64,000 nucleotides of DNA. It comes from Scortum barcoo. Its lineage: Eukaryota > Chordata > Actinopteri > Centrarchiformes > Terapontidae. This document shows, one piece after another, positions 12,701-25,514 of this stretch. Within the stretch, counting starts at the first letter, position 1. Each line of letters opens with the position of its first letter. The DNA lies in NCBI GenBank assembly GCA_023238725.1, contig CM041552.1, positions 11,287,647 to 11,351,646 of the forward strand. The letters are read 5' to 3'. The notes beneath the pieces were generated by a model. The model did not search any database, was not told the origin of the DNA, and worked only from the letters and a program-made list of their open reading frames with translations. The translations under genes and the position numbers were made by a program.

Positions 12701-14485
12701 CAACGGTACATTATCACATTTCCTGTTAAAAACAACAAAATAAAACAGAACATAATTTGAGTTTAAGTGGTCTGGAAGGTAAGCGTTTGGTGTTGTCACG
12801 TCTCGGGGATTCCAGTACCTGTGCATTTCAAGATATAGGTTTGGCCAGACTAAGCAGACATTGCAAAATGAACACCTTAGACTTCAAGAAGGCCAACGTA
12901 AAACATACAGAAAACCGCCATTCCATTAACAAAAAGCCTATTGTAGTTTTTTCTTCTTCTTTTTCAGCCTCCACCCCTACGAGATTATCCAGAAGAACAG
13001 TTCACTAAATTGTGGATTGCCGTGTTGAAGGGTCCTTTTGGTGATACATGTAGGTTGGCACTAAATCTGAACAGCTGATTTGTTTTGGAAAGGCACTCGA
13101 CACGGGGGTGATCAGGTCACCATCCCCATGTCACTTCAGTTAGGGTCCTCTCACGCGCTGAAGACGAGATGAAGGAGAAAAAAAAAGTGGCACTCATCAT
13201 GTTTACTCCACCAGCAGAAAAGCGGTGTCAATTTCTTCTGACTTTAGAACACCAAAAAATAGGATTTGGAGTGTCACGGAGCGTCGCTCCAAAAAGATGG
13301 GCTGGGCAGAGATGTCGCCTAAATCTTTACCAGCCCCGGACTGTGCAGTTATTTAACAAAATATACTCTTATCTCTCTTTCTTCTTCTTATACAGAAATA
13401 TCCATTTATGAGTGTCTCTAAGTGTTGCCCGCCGTGTCTTTTCCATTGGGGTTTAGTTCCAGTTGTGAGTACAGTTGGAACCAGCGAGAGGAGGGGAAGG
13501 GAAGGGGTGGTGGTGGGCGGGTGTAGCTGAAACTCTGGATCTGACACTGCGCTGACATCAACGGTGGACACTGATCGTGCAGCAAAGATACTCCAACCCA
13601 GCAGAATTCCTGAAGAGTGGACCCCTCCCTCTGGCTCTGTTGCTCCCCTCCTCCTCCTCCTCCTCTCGTCCCCCTGCAGCATTCCTCCCTGTATTTTCCT
13701 CCAAGGCCGGGGTGAGACACGAAGAAGAGCTCAACAGTACACACTTGCTGCAACACACTGCCACAAACAAAGAAAGAAAGAGAGAGAATGAGCTACAATG
13801 ACAACGTCTGACAAAGGATGAACAACAACACTCTTCTCGCAGGGCCAAACTTTGGGCCCGGGCTCGACGGGAAACCCAACTCGCCGGTTCCCTGAATGTA
13901 GGCCATGCCAAGAACACAGGAATCTCCCGACTCGTGTTAACCTCATTCTGGAGAACGCCATCCGAGAGGCGCTGTAATAACCCCAGACTGTAGGTGTGCA
14001 GGCTCTAACCTCTGTTAACTTTAACTTTGTAGACCTAATTAAGTCAGCCCCAAAGCCTGCCCCTCCAGTTCTGCAAGTGAGTCAGACACTTCCCCAATCT
14101 GCTCAGCAAAAACAACAGGCTGCAAAGTGTCCCTCTGAACACCGAGCTCACACTGAAGGGGAGCTGACAATAAACCCATAACACTAAAATTATAAATAAT
14201 AATAAAAATAAAAAGGCCACAGCTTTAAATAAAAAAGTAAAGTCAAGCTGGGCACACATCCGGTGTTTTGCTCTTCGCTCCTCTATATGGACATGTGCTA
14301 AGAAAGGATTTCAATAACACGCTTATAATAAGAGCTGTGGTGTAATGTCACTACTTGCAAACTAATGTCAGCTTTTATGTGTTTTTTTTTCTCTCACAGT
14401 GCGGCGTGTCAACTTACCATTGCAAACTTAAAACCGAGCAAAGAATAAAACTTTATGGTTGTCCTTTTTTTTTTGTTTGTTTTTC
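12701..14485 (-). other. Probable rap2b 3' UTR and downstream region
   Basis: This stretch follows the rap2b stop codon in transcript direction and contains no convincing exon. I see no canonical AATAAA or ATTAAA on the minus strand within it, so the end of the message cannot be placed. The first AATAAA found further on is at 11572-11577, which would give a 3' UTR of about 2.9 kb. A G-rich block on the opposite strand at 13493-13521 has the spacing of a G-quadruplex. UTR status is inferred from position only. Confidence 0.4.
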
Positions 14486-15037
14486 TTAAAGAATGACACA
14501 AGACGAGCAGCACTGGTCGTCGCCATTTGGTGTCGAGGCATAGTTCATCTGTCGGACAATCTCTGCAAACAGTTCGTCCACCGAGGTTTTATTTTTGGCT
14601 GAAGTTTCCATGAACGGGCAGTTCCAGTCGTCCGCCAGCGCCTTCCCCTCGCCGGACGAGACCTCCCTCTCCCCCTCCAGGTCCACTTTGTTCCCCACCA
14701 GGATCATCGGCACCCTCTCGTACCTCTTCACCCGGATGATCTGGTCCCGCATCGGCTTGATGTCCTGGAAGCTCTGCTGGTTCACCAGGCTGTAGACCAG
14801 GATGAAGCCCTGCCCGTTCTTGATGTACAGGTCCCGCATGGAGGCGAACTGCTCGGTGCCCGCCGTGTCCAGGATCTCCAGCACGGACGGGGACGAGTCC
14901 ACCTCGATCTCCTTCCTGTAGAAGTCCTCTATCGTGGGGTCGTACTTCTCGATGAAGGAGCCCGTCACGAACTGGACGGTCAGCGCGGATTTGCCGACCC
15001 CGCCGGACCCGAGCACCACCACTTTGTACTCTCTCAT
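14486..15037 (-). CDS. rap2b: Ras-related small GTPase Rap-2b, single exon
   Basis: The 183-residue protein is a Ras-superfamily GTPase that cycles between GDP and GTP on membranes and signals through Rap2 effectors. Visible motifs: P-loop GSGGVGKS at residues 10-17; switch I YDPTIEDFY from residue 32, with Phe39 typical of Rap2; DTAGTEQ at 57-63 with Thr61 in place of the Ras Gln61, a Rap hallmark; NKVD near 116-119; SAK near 145-147. The tail QCCSSCVIL has Cys176 and Cys177 (palmitoylation sites in the family) and a CAAX box ending in Leu, predicting geranylgeranylation. CVIL separates it from RAP2A (CNIQ) and RAP2C (CVVQ). The start is the ATG at 15037 with G at -3. The in-frame TTG three codons upstream lacks any family counterpart. 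The length equals the family norm, there is no intron (as in mammalian RAP2B), and third positions are G/C rich. Position next to p2ry1 and mbnl1 matches human 3q25. Confidence 0.97.
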   Translation of the reverse strand: MREYKVVVLGSGGVGKSALTVQFVTGSFIEKYDPTIEDFYRKEIEVDSSPSVLEILDTAGTEQFASMRDLYIKNGQGFILVYSLVNQQSFQDIKPMRDQIIRVKRYERVPMILVGNKVDLEGEREVSSGEGKALADDWNCPFMETSAKNKTSVDELFAEIVRQMNYASTPNGDDQCCSSCVIL

Positions 15038-15598
15038 GGCTCCCAAACGAAGCAGCCGCCGCTCCTGCTTCCTCTCCGCTGGCCGCCCTGCTGGCTTTTC
15101 AAACCGCTCGCCGCTGCGCCCTCCCTCCCTCCGCCAGCAGTGCTCGTTGCGGGCTCCGGTCGGTGGATACGGGGCGTGGCCGTCCTCCTTCTATCGCCGC
15201 TCGGGGGGTGAATACTGTTGTGTCGGACCCGCGTTCAGCATCTGTACAGGGGCATGTCGAGCTTCCGACGACAGCCCAGCCGGTTCTTCAGCGAGCTTCC
15301 CCCGTTTTCGTTCAAGTAGCCACCGTGCGCCCGTTGCTCTCCGCGGCGGGGACAAGCGGGCGGCTGTGCGGACTTACCGCTTCCTGTATGAGCTTTCAAA
15401 ATAAAAGCACAGCCGCCTAACGTCTCCTGCAAAATCAGTCCAGTAACGATGTTACCACGTTTTAAATAAAAAATGTCCACAGTTACTACACTAAAAGTAC
15501 TACCCTCTTGCAAAACATTGTTGCTAATCGTTATTTAAACTTAATAATTCAATTCCATGAAGGTGACTTATTCTGTTTCCGGTTAATTCTTGCTAGCT

Positions 15599-15606
15599 TG
15601 ACGTCA
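15599..15606. promoter_or_regulatory. Perfect CRE palindrome (proximal)
   Basis: TGACGTCA, the full CREB/ATF consensus, about 560 bp upstream of the rap2b start codon. A second copy starts exactly 50 bp further upstream. Confidence 0.6.
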
Positions 15607-15648
15607 CGGGCTCCCTGCGCTTCCTGCCCACACTCGTCAGCCTGCGTC

Positions 15649-15656
15649 TGACGTCA
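15649..15656. promoter_or_regulatory. Perfect CRE palindrome (distal)
   Basis: Second full TGACGTCA, 50 bp from the first. Two perfect 8-mers this close suggest a real CREB/ATF-responsive element, probably for rap2b. The function is inferred. Confidence 0.6.
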
Positions 15657-15700
15657 CTCAGACGCTCTCCGGTGTTGAGTTTAAAGGTGCAGTGCGGCTG

Positions 15701-18700
15701 TTATCGCACAGTCAGCGCGGCTACTGCTGCCCCCAGTACCCACGCAGATCTGCCACACCTTAGTTTCGACATCAGTGATCCTCGGGCTTACCACTGCTTG
15801 ACTCACTCTTACTGGAAACAGGCCTATCTACTGCAATGCCTGCAGTCAGCTTATTGCTTAACCCTCAAGTGCAGTGTGGGCCTGTGGTTTGCTTCACCTC
15901 TTAAAAGTATGAGTTCATCACATGACTTTCAGCATCTCCAAAGGTACCAAATAAGTCAGCAGTGGCGTAAAGATAAACAACACATGTGGATTCTCACTGT
16001 TTTTGAGGTTCAAAAACATCAGCAAACCTCAGTGACATGAAGTAAAAGAGGAAGTGGCTCGCATCAGCAACTCTGTGACGCATGACCCCCACATGTGACA
16101 CATTGTGGTGCTTTTGTCTTTCATGTCCCAACACTCTTGTACTTATTTTGTTTTCCTCCATGCAGCCCAGTATCAGATTAATCTTCATTTCCTTGTTCAC
16201 TGACTTGCGCCATTAAGCCTCTTTTCTGTAGTCACTCAGATCAATATCTGAACCACACTCAGACCTACCAGGAAGAAAAGTTGTTTGTTCTCTCTGTAGT
16301 GTCTCAAACGTATTCTGTAGTCTGGAATTTATTCACGACCCATGACTTGCTGTGTAGTCTTTAATCCGTGTGGAAACCACGTGATGAGTTTGCAGTAGAA
16401 TCAATTATTTAAGTCATCACATTTCTCTGTTTGTGTATGCATGCTGACGTGTATTAAGCTCATCGTTACGTCCCTCTCACAGATTGTGAAATAACCACTG
16501 TTTCCAATCAATGCCTGTTGGCGTGGTGCAGTGATGATTAAACCACAGTGTCGTGACCTCATCACCTCGAGGGATAGCTGGGAAAACTCGGCCAGATCAA
16601 TAGGGTTTTAATTCATCCACAAATCACCGACAGCGATACGACACACACTCACGCAGTAGTTTGCAACTGGAAGAGCCCTGAATGGAGAAGTAGAAATCTG
16701 TGAGTCATCGTGTGTCATTGCTGAAACCCAAAGAATATGTCATAACGTTTACACAAAAACCTGCAGACCTTCTAGGTATTTTACCACACATGTGGTTTTA
16801 GGTGACAACAGCGGGTGAAACATGTGGATTGGCCTTTAATGTGGGCCTCGGAAGTGCCCTGCAGCCAGCTCCTCCCCAAATCCCATTAAGAGACAACAAG
16901 TCAAAGCCTACGTGAAGACAATCAGCGCTCAGCCCTCATGGGGTGCGAGGGTAATGTGACCCAGAGCCTTGTGATGTGGATTGTCACATCTGTGAGAGTG
17001 ATCACCCTGCATGTGAAACCAGGTCATCCTGTCAGTAAAGAGCCGAGTTTATTTTCACACCCCACTGATAATTAGATAGACATGGTCACTTTATCAATTC
17101 ATGGTATGGCAAGGCTACTACCCCTCCCCCCGTCCAGGTGACCTCTTAACAACAAACTAACAAAGGACTGGAAATGGTGACGTGTGGCTGTTCACACGGT
17201 TGTCATGGTGTTTAGGGCTGTAACTAGTCTGCTCGTGTGCACAAATGTACTTCTCTCTCTCTGGTACACGTGCACATGACATGAACAAAGAGACAACATT
17301 TGCTGGGAGGTATTTCATGCTGAGTAAAAAGCTTCCTTGATGTTAATATGACTGGGATCCAAGTTGTGTGAAATGCCCTTTGTGTATTAACTGCATTTTC
17401 TTAACACATAGATAAATGATAGACTCCCAAAGGACAGAAATTTCCAAGTCTGCTTTGTTTTAAAGCAATTCTCATACACCCATACTGAAAAAGTGATTGG
17501 TTGCTTTTTGTGTCACTGTCCCTCCACTGCAGCTTGGCAAGGTGAAACACAAACACTGACTTTCAGACTCAGAAGTGTCGTTCATATCTTAGGTTTGAAG
17601 GATATCCACATCATTAGCTTAATTCAGACTGCTGGTGCCTCATATTAGTTTCAGCTCAACTTCAGGTTGTATGTTTGCAAGCAAGAAGGATTGCAGAGTT
17701 TGCTCCCCGGTGAACTTGTTAGCAAACAGTTGCTTATTTACACATCCAGGAGCTAGGTAGCAATGTTGGAATTCATATGCTCAATGTCTGTCTGCATCTG
17801 GAAGCGTAAAGAGCAGCGAGGCCCAACTGAACATCAAGTTGTGGGTCAAAAGACCAAAACAATGACCTCAAACTGCAGAGTTAACCCTTCTAAATCCCCG
17901 ATCACACCAGCGTTATCAAATCAGCTTTGCCACTACAGTATGTCAAAGAGAAAAAAATAATTGCCAGGTCATATAGGTCATGTTGTGCTGAAAAAATACC
18001 AAACACTGACATGGTAAACATTTTTTGAAAGGAAAAAAATCAAAAGTATTCACTGACAGCCTAAAGAGACTCTTAATTAAGTGATCATTCCCCATTAGTG
18101 ACATCTACTACACATGGTGTGTAAAGTCCAAAGTATACAACTTCCACTTTTACTTTGCATCCAGGCAATTATGTAAAATGAAAAGAAAAACTGTATTCTG
18201 CTTTGCTTGCATGGCTAAAACCCTCTAAATCCACAGATCTTAGCTCTCCTTGTTACAGCTCTTTATAACCTTCACCGAGGGGCCTGAGCTCACTGCCCCT
18301 CACCTAATACCACTCTCATCTCATATCATCCTCAGCATGCTCTAATTGAAATAGCCTGAAATAGACAGAGTACTGCCCCTTTGCGATCCATTCGGTAAAA
18401 GGTGAACATCTACAACAACACGAGAAGATGTACAGCCGCAGTTCTTTAATCCTCACGCCCTGTCCTGTGAGAGTGACAGCAGACTAATTAAAATGTCTGA
18501 GACCACTGAGCTAATTAATGGCAGAGATAAGTCCCCTCCAACGTTTCCATCCCACAGGGGCTCGGAGGCCTTTCAAACAACAAGTTTCGAGGCTGTAATT
18601 TCAAAGGGCAAAGACTTGTGGCAAAATGTTATTACCTGCTTTATAGCCCCCTGACCTTGAATTAATTACTCCATTTTCACAGTTTGTATTTCCACTCATC

Positions 18701-21640
18701 CTCTGTGGCGACGTGTGTGTGCTTTGATTTATGAATTATTCAGATGGTGGGAGATGCCCATTCATCATTTCAATAGCAATAGAGCACCGTGTACATAAAA
18801 TGCTTTCCAAAACTGTCCTATGATTAAACTTCACAGCTTTAAAGCCACAATTGTTGCCAGAACGTGGCAGCAATGTATTATACATTAGGGTTTCCAAGTG
18901 TTACTCGTTACACATAATGGCTCAAATAAAGGCTATGAAGGGTTGTTATGTCTAAATCACTTCCTATTTTCTCTATTCCTCTTAGAAAAGTTGATCACCA
19001 CAGTTCCTACTATCAGTGTTATCTGAGTTTTTCTTTCAGCTTCATGCTTTCCAAATTTTATGAGAACTGCTTAAAAACATGATGAAATGTTGCGGAAATC
19101 TGCACAGAAGATCACACATTAGTTCTGTTTGGGGTCTTAGCAGCTCCAGAAGTAAAACCAATACAAATGGATTTCCATACACTTTATATCAGTGACTGGG
19201 GTTGACAGTACTTGTTATGCAGCTCTATCCCTGTAGAGTCTGTTTGTATCATTCTGATCCGAGTTTCAGCGGGGAGTTAGGGTCGGGTTATGCTCGAACA
19301 GAGCTTGTTCGCGCGGTGTGTGTTTTGCGAAGTGAAGTGTTTATAGGCGTTCTAAAGGGGAGACGTGACCATTTTAAAATAGTCTCTCCTGAAAAGCATC
19401 CATAGTGTTAGCGCTCAGTTGTTTACGAGAAAACTGAAAATAGAGAGCGATAGAGAGAAGTACAAACCCCATTGCTTTTCTCACCTCTGCACAAGAGGCC
19501 TATCACAGCGTGAAGAGGGTGTGAATGTCAAATTGTCAGTTTCGGAAAGTGACAGAAATGCTAAAGCTATGTGGCTGTCCGAGAAGCAGTTCTAATGCAG
19601 CACTTTGGCAGCTTTAGACCTCTCCAGAACTGAATTAACCCCGAACAAATGTATGTAACATCACTATGTAGGATAACATACATTTCTTTATTTTTTCTGT
19701 GCATGACATTTTGGCCTACAAATGAAGTTTGCTCATGCATAGCATCATATGTAATTAATGCATGGATGCATGAAATATGACATGAAATTGAGTCTGAGCC
19801 AACTGTGCACATAGTGACTTGGAGCAGGTACAAACCGAGTCTATCACAGTTATGACTTTAGAGTCACTGAGTTATTGAGTCACTAAGACATAGAGCACAG
19901 ATTATACGCAAAGATGAAGCCAAAGATTTCGCAGTGGAATTGCAAAATAGATTAGTGGCTCCCAACCAGGATCAGTCTGAGGGGTTGCAAGGATGATTAA
20001 CAAGATAGGTATTTAGATATACATTATGTGTATTTTTCAGACTTTGTGACATGTTTTCATTTCATTGTGAACCACCAAAACTAGTCAAATGAAACAAGGA
20101 GCTTCCATCTTGAACTGATAATAACTAAACTTTACTTTAAAAGGATCACAGGCCAAAAAAGGAAAGGCAACCACTGGAATGGAAGAATTTTGACTCTTGC
20201 TGCAGTAGGGCATTTTTTCCAGTGGAGGGCAGCAGACCTACATCCAACGCCGAGTGCAGTGACATTTCCTGCACAGATTCAGATGTTGTTTACAGATCAG
20301 GTGAGAAGGAGACTCCACACTGAGGTGAGAGCGCTGTGAAATGTGCAGCGTATGTGCCATTTTACACAGAAAATATAGAATTACCCCTGGAAAAGTTATG
20401 GGAGTTCACATAAGAAGTCAACACTAATGTGTGATTGTATTTGTGTCAGAGAGTGTTTTATTGGATAAATGTGCAAAAGCCTCAAAATTCCGCAAAGAGT
20501 CACAGATTATAATGCAGCAAACACATTTTCTGTTGACATCTTGCTGGAGGAGGACTCAGCATTGTTCACGCTGCAGAGGAAATGAAGACAAAAGGCTGTT
20601 GTCCCTCGTCAAACGCCATGATATTCGCCAACAAAGGCAAAACAGTCCGGAGAGAAACCGATACATTGAGAACTGAGTCACTGACACTGTGACACAACAA
20701 CTTTTTAACCGAACTGATCGCGAAATGTATTACAAAAAAACGGAACGGAGGACAAGAGAAAACATGATGTAAGACAAGGCGGAGAGCAGAAAACAGAAAG
20801 AAGAAGTAGTAAATAGAAAGAAACAGGGTGACGGAGAGAGAGAGTAGACACAGGGTCTTTCATCCAGCCCACAATGCTCGCCTTTCATGTGGGGAATTTA
20901 GCCATCATTAATAATACATAAAGTACTATCCAGTTCAGTTCAGTTGACTGCTGGGGGTTAAAGTTTAGAGTTGAGACTCACGGTAGCCATCATCATCACA
21001 GAGAAGAGTCTGACACTGTCACTTCCTCACTCGAGCAGACAGGGGAGGGGGTTCATAATAATGAGGAATGCCATAAGCGAGTGTGCTCTTTTCATGGGCT
21101 GGAGCTTGAAGGTTGCCTCGGGAGGCTGCAGCAGTTTTGTAAAGTCCTCGGGCAGATGTGAATATTCTTGTCATAACCAGATGCCATTCCGGGGAACGTG
21201 ATAGCCACGGTTCAGCGTTGAGGCCACAGAGAAATGACAGAGTCCCAGCAGCGATGTAATTACCGCCGCTGCTAACACAATGGGAGCAATTCATCCATTA
21301 AAATAGGAGGTGTGTGTGTGTGCGTGTGTGTTCTCTCATCCACACACCCTCGCGCAATCTGTACTAAATAGGAATTGGAATTGGAAAGGCTCTGAGGTCC
21401 ACTGGGGTTTCATGGAAGAACTCGAATGGACACAAATAAAGTGGCTGACTTCTCACCTTATAATAGACTGTCTATGTCTGCTGCCATGACAGCAAGTGCT
21501 TGGATGACATTTAGCATATATCCAGGCTAATAGGAAAATATCGCTGAAGGATGTCTGTTCACATGCACTTTTAGATGAGTTTCTTTGCCGATCAGTCTAT
21601 AACACCACTGAATATTTCTTCTCAGTTTCCTCTTTTTACT
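15701..21640. other. Intergenic, nothing coding recognised
   Basis: No exon or RNA gene is supportable between the rap2b promoter and the repeat fragment at 21.6 kb. The part at about 18240-18860 is free of low-complexity runs and carries clustered TAATTA words (for example ACTAATTAAAATG and GAGCTAATTAATGG near 18483-18520), a composition often seen in vertebrate conserved non-coding elements. No proof is possible from one sequence. Confidence 0.45.
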
Positions 21641-21644
21641 CTTT

Positions 21645-21760
21645 TTTGGGGCTTTTGGAAACAAGCTAAGCTAAAAGTTAACCGTGCAGTTTCGTACACG
21701 TTTTCGTACAGACAGATAGGTGAGAGGTATCGACCTTCTCAGTAAGTGTTTTCTGTAAAT
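21645..21760. mobile_element. Partial copy of the palindromic teleost repeat
   Basis: GGAAACAAGCTAAGCTAAAAG followed by GTACAGACAGATAGGTGAGAGGTATCGACCTTCTCA matches the right half of the element at 2056-2537 (GCTAAGCTAA, then a word complementary to GATACCACTCTC). Strongly diverged; limits approximate. Confidence 0.45.
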
Positions 21761-21764
21761 GTGA

Positions 21765-24700
21765 AACTTTATTATCTGTGAGTAAATAACAAAATAGTAG
21801 TTACACATAACGACCTCAAGATCCACTTTCAACCACTTTCTAGCCTTTTAACTGCATTACGATTGTGATGATACAATTCTATTCATAGCACTTTAAAGAC
21901 TTCTCATGCAAGTTGGCTTAAAAGTTCTGCGTAAAAATTTTAATCTTGACCATAAAAATGGAATAAAGAATAAAATAAATGATCTTAGTAGGGTAAGACT
22001 TTTATTATGTGAACTCTAAATCTGTCTGTGATGGCTCTGATGTTTGTTTCAGTATTGTAAAATACACAGTCAGTTTCACTGACATAAATGTATCTGGACA
22101 GCTGGATAAGTATATATTTGTGATTTGACTAACACCGCACTAATAACTACGACAAACTGCATTTCCCGACATACTAGTCATCTGAGAATTGGCCCTTTCA
22201 CAGCAGACTAGTAAGAACAGTTCAGATGCTTAACTTGAATTTATCTAAATTAACATTCACTTCCCAGTAAGCCAGTGACAGTAATAATAGATACGTACAA
22301 AGACCCTGAAACTGAAGCAGCTAAATGGAACTTAGCCATTGTTCATTTTGTTACTTACACTTATTGTCTTCCTGATGTGAATTTATTCTGTGAAAAATGG
22401 CATCAGCAAAACAAACGTGTCACAAGATAAGTGATTACTGAGATGGATGAAGGTCATGTTAAAAGCCTTGTTTTCACATCCAGACCACAAGTTGAAGCTC
22501 TATTAAAAAAAAGACAAAAAAGTGTTCCCACAGATTAGATGTGGATGAAGGGCTAAAGTTGACTGCTTTTAAAATGTATCTGCATCAGTGTGGACATGAC
22601 CTTAAACCCGCTGTCAGCCCATAAACCCTTGGACTCCAGCCTCTGTGACTCACAGCGCGGCCACCCACCGCCATCCCCAGCTGGATCAATATTCATTTCA
22701 TCGGTAAGTTCATGTGGTGTGAGGTCAGCAGGCCGGAGCAACAGGTAGTCAGGCCTGCTGTACCCAGGAAAAAAAAAAGGAGTCAAGAGCCGTTCAGTGA
22801 ATCAGGCTGATGACCACTCAGTCATGACCACAGTCACTTGGCTAAGTTTAGCAGGGAATCCAGGACAAGTGGATCAGCTTACACACACGGACACACATAT
22901 GTATTAACCCAGAGGGGAATCCCAAACAGAGGGAGCAAAACTGCACAACTACTTTGGAGCAAAATCATTTACAAGCAGCAGGTAACAATTTGATGCCGCT
23001 TCCCCTGTCAAGCTTGTGTTTCAAAAGTGTTAAGCACTTTCCACATCGTTTTAACGGTTACAGTCAGCAACGGTGGTTTCACAATTGGAGTATATTCCTC
23101 TTTAGTGATCCATAGCTCCCTTTAAAGCACATCACTTCCACTTCACGTTAACTACATCCTCATTTCACTTCTCCCTTTCCCTCTCAGTCCACTGAGAGAG
23201 ACGCAACCTTGGTCTGGAGTCTGTTTTTGTCCGGATGGACAAACCTCTCCAGACAAGATATTAAAGTCACACCTGTGCAAGGTGAGTGTGTGTGTGTAGG
23301 TGTGTGTGTATACATGTGTCTGTGTGTGTTGCCATTCTTCACCTTGCCTAACCCAGACCATTAATCATTCGCAGACATTCAGTGGCCACTACACTCTCAC
23401 ACTGGCACCACTTATAGCCTATACAGACATCTATAAACACACACACACACACTGAACTGCGAGGATTATTATAGGGTGAGGCAGCCAAGCAGCACAGGAT
23501 AATAGAATCTAAACAACAAGGCTGGAGGGGAAGAGAAAAGAGAAAAGGAGAAATGGGAAGGGGAGGCGCCAGGAGAGAGAGCGACTAATCACTGGAGGAA
23601 GTCGGGGAAGGGGAGGTGAATTTATGGCCGAGAGGTCACAGGTGAAATTGGTAACACAAAGTAGGTGTTGGATGTAAGAAATACAACTTTCATTTTGTCG
23701 GACTGTCTCCCCCTGATTAACTCTCACTCTCTTTAGATGTGCGTAGGTGTTAGTGCAGCGGTTTTGGAGAGCAAAATGTTTCGTCAGCTGTTTTCTTGAG
23801 AGGGAAAATGCACTCCACCGCTGATCATCTCTTTCTGCTAATGGATAATGGAGGGGTGTGTGCATTTGTGTGTGTGTGGGAGCGTTATTATTTGTGAATG
23901 CATTTCTGTGTGGGTGAGTGTGTCAGTAGAATTCACGGAACGTAGGATTAAGAGAAAACAGGCGAAATGGTAGCCAATGTGATGCTAGATGTCAATTAAA
24001 AAAAGTGGAAATTAGCTTTGTTTTGCTTCATATTATGTGGCACTTTCTAATTTTCTGGCTGACTTCATGTATGTACTAGGATGATGACAAAATCTTATCT
24101 TGATTTAGATTTGAGGTGGAATAACATTTCACATTTTAAACACATACAAACACACCGAGCAGCGGCAATACAATGGCTCAACATCTAAGAGTCACCTGAC
24201 AAGCATGCAAGGTGTGTCACTGTCATACGAGCTAAGACAACACACCTCCCACGGGGTTCCTGATAACACACCTTTATCAGTGGTGGATCATTAACGCTCA
24301 CATGCCAGATGATTAATGCTCAGATGCCAGAATAGGAAGTTCAACCCATCAGGTTGCAGTGTGCAAACATGCCATGTCAGTGTGCATGGGCAGGGATCCA
24401 TAGCTCACACCCATACTGGGAGGGAAGGGGGGGCAAAATAATGGAAGCACAGAATTAAAAGGAACTTTGAAGTGATTAACTTTGAAGTAGCTAAAGCACA
24501 ATTTCAAAGGCAAAGTTAAATGCCAATTAGCACCATGTGTCAGCCTTAAAGGAAATCTGCTATCACTGCTTTTTAATGCAAATTTTAAAAGCAGCAGTCG
24601 TTAATTAGATTGTAGAGGATTTTTAAGACCCTCACCTATATTTTGGGACGTTAAGAGTCTTGCAGTGGGTAAAATAAGTCTGCATTTAGTTTTTTACCAA

Positions 24701-25080
24701 CATCTTTGGTTTTTAGCAGCATTTGAGTCCTCCAGGGTCAGGGTGTACAGGATGTAGCAGTGCACTCTATGTCAGACCCTTCAGAAATGCCTTTTCTGGT
24801 CAATGGTGCAGATAGGTCACTGACACAAAATGGCTATGATGCGCAGGAAGTTCTTCAAAAATGACACAAACAAACTTCATTCTCGTCATTCCACGAGTTT
24901 CCAAGTCCACAGTGATGGGGAAGCATCGGGACACACACTTATTTATTGTTTAGTGATATCAAAAGTTCAACAAACTGCAGTTGCTGATGCTGACCCTTTG
25001 TCCAGTAGCATTCAGATCTCCTCATGTGAAAGTAGTAATACCCCAGTATAAAATGAGCCTTTCACAAGAGTCTTCCACTC
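21765..25080. other. Intergenic, nothing recognised
   Basis: No gene is supported. It includes interrupted GT repeats near 23283-23330 and a short CA run near 23436-23452. Remaining frames have no recognisable domain. Confidence 0.45.
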
Positions 25081-25084
25081 AGAT

Positions 25085-25512
25085 TTTTATATATAAAAAT
25101 GACAAAAGTAAAGGCATCAAAATATGTGTAAGCTACGAAAAGTAAACATATTTATGCAGAATGGCCCATTTCAGAGTCATTACACAATTATATGTATATT
25201 ATTATTGTTATTATAATTAGTGATGCATTAATGTATAAACATCACTGAAGTTGTGCCTGGTAAAGGTGGGCCTAATTTCTGCTGCTTTATATACCCCTGA
25301 GTTGTTTAAATCATATATTTTGTATTAATACTTTAATATTAATAATAAGTATGAATCTACTAAGAACCTAAAGTTATTAAATAAATGTAGTGTAGTAAAA
25401 AAGTACAGTATTGGCTTTCAAAATATAGTGGAGAAGTAATATAAAGTAATAAAAAAATGGAAATACTACAAATACAAAATCAAAATTGTAAGTACTTTTA
25501 TTCCACTGCTGC
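25085..25512 (+). mobile_element. Teleost non-coding dispersed repeat, copy 1
   Basis: Contains AGAATGGCCCATTTCAGAGT, AGTGATGCATTAATGT, CTGGTAAAGGTGGGCCTAATTT, AATGTAGTGTAGTAAAAAAGTACAG and, at the end, GTAAGTACTTTTATTCCACTG. These words, in this order, recur through percomorph genomes in a non-autonomous DNA-transposon-like repeat whose ends are rich in AGTA and TACTT. No coding capacity. A second copy is at 28134-28470. Confidence 0.65.
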
Positions 25513-25514
25513 AA

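Larger units (their letters stand above)
15038..15700 (-). promoter_or_regulatory. rap2b 5' UTR and CpG-rich promoter region
   Basis: Sequence upstream of the rap2b ATG is strikingly G/C and CpG rich to about 15400 and continues into a segment with two TGACGTCA palindromes. This looks like a CpG-island promoter. No TATA box is evident and the start site cannot be fixed from sequence. A consensus splice donor (GCG then GTAAGTC, intron starting at 15377) could mark a 5' UTR intron, but I found no matching acceptor with confidence. Confidence 0.6.

Noticed and set aside
15038..15046. Upstream in-frame TTG giving a three-residue extension of rap2b
   Set aside because: The ATG at 15037 has a good context and gives the exact 183-residue family length; MREYKVVV is the family N-terminus.
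15038..15378. 5' UTR intron of rap2b from the GTAAGTC donor at 15377
   Set aside because: No convincing acceptor before the ATG, and mammalian RAP2B is intronless; kept only as a remark.
14934..15404. Plus-strand frame of 156 codons over the rap2b 5' end
   Set aside because: Antisense shadow of rap2b and its GC-rich leader, with no domain or family resemblance.
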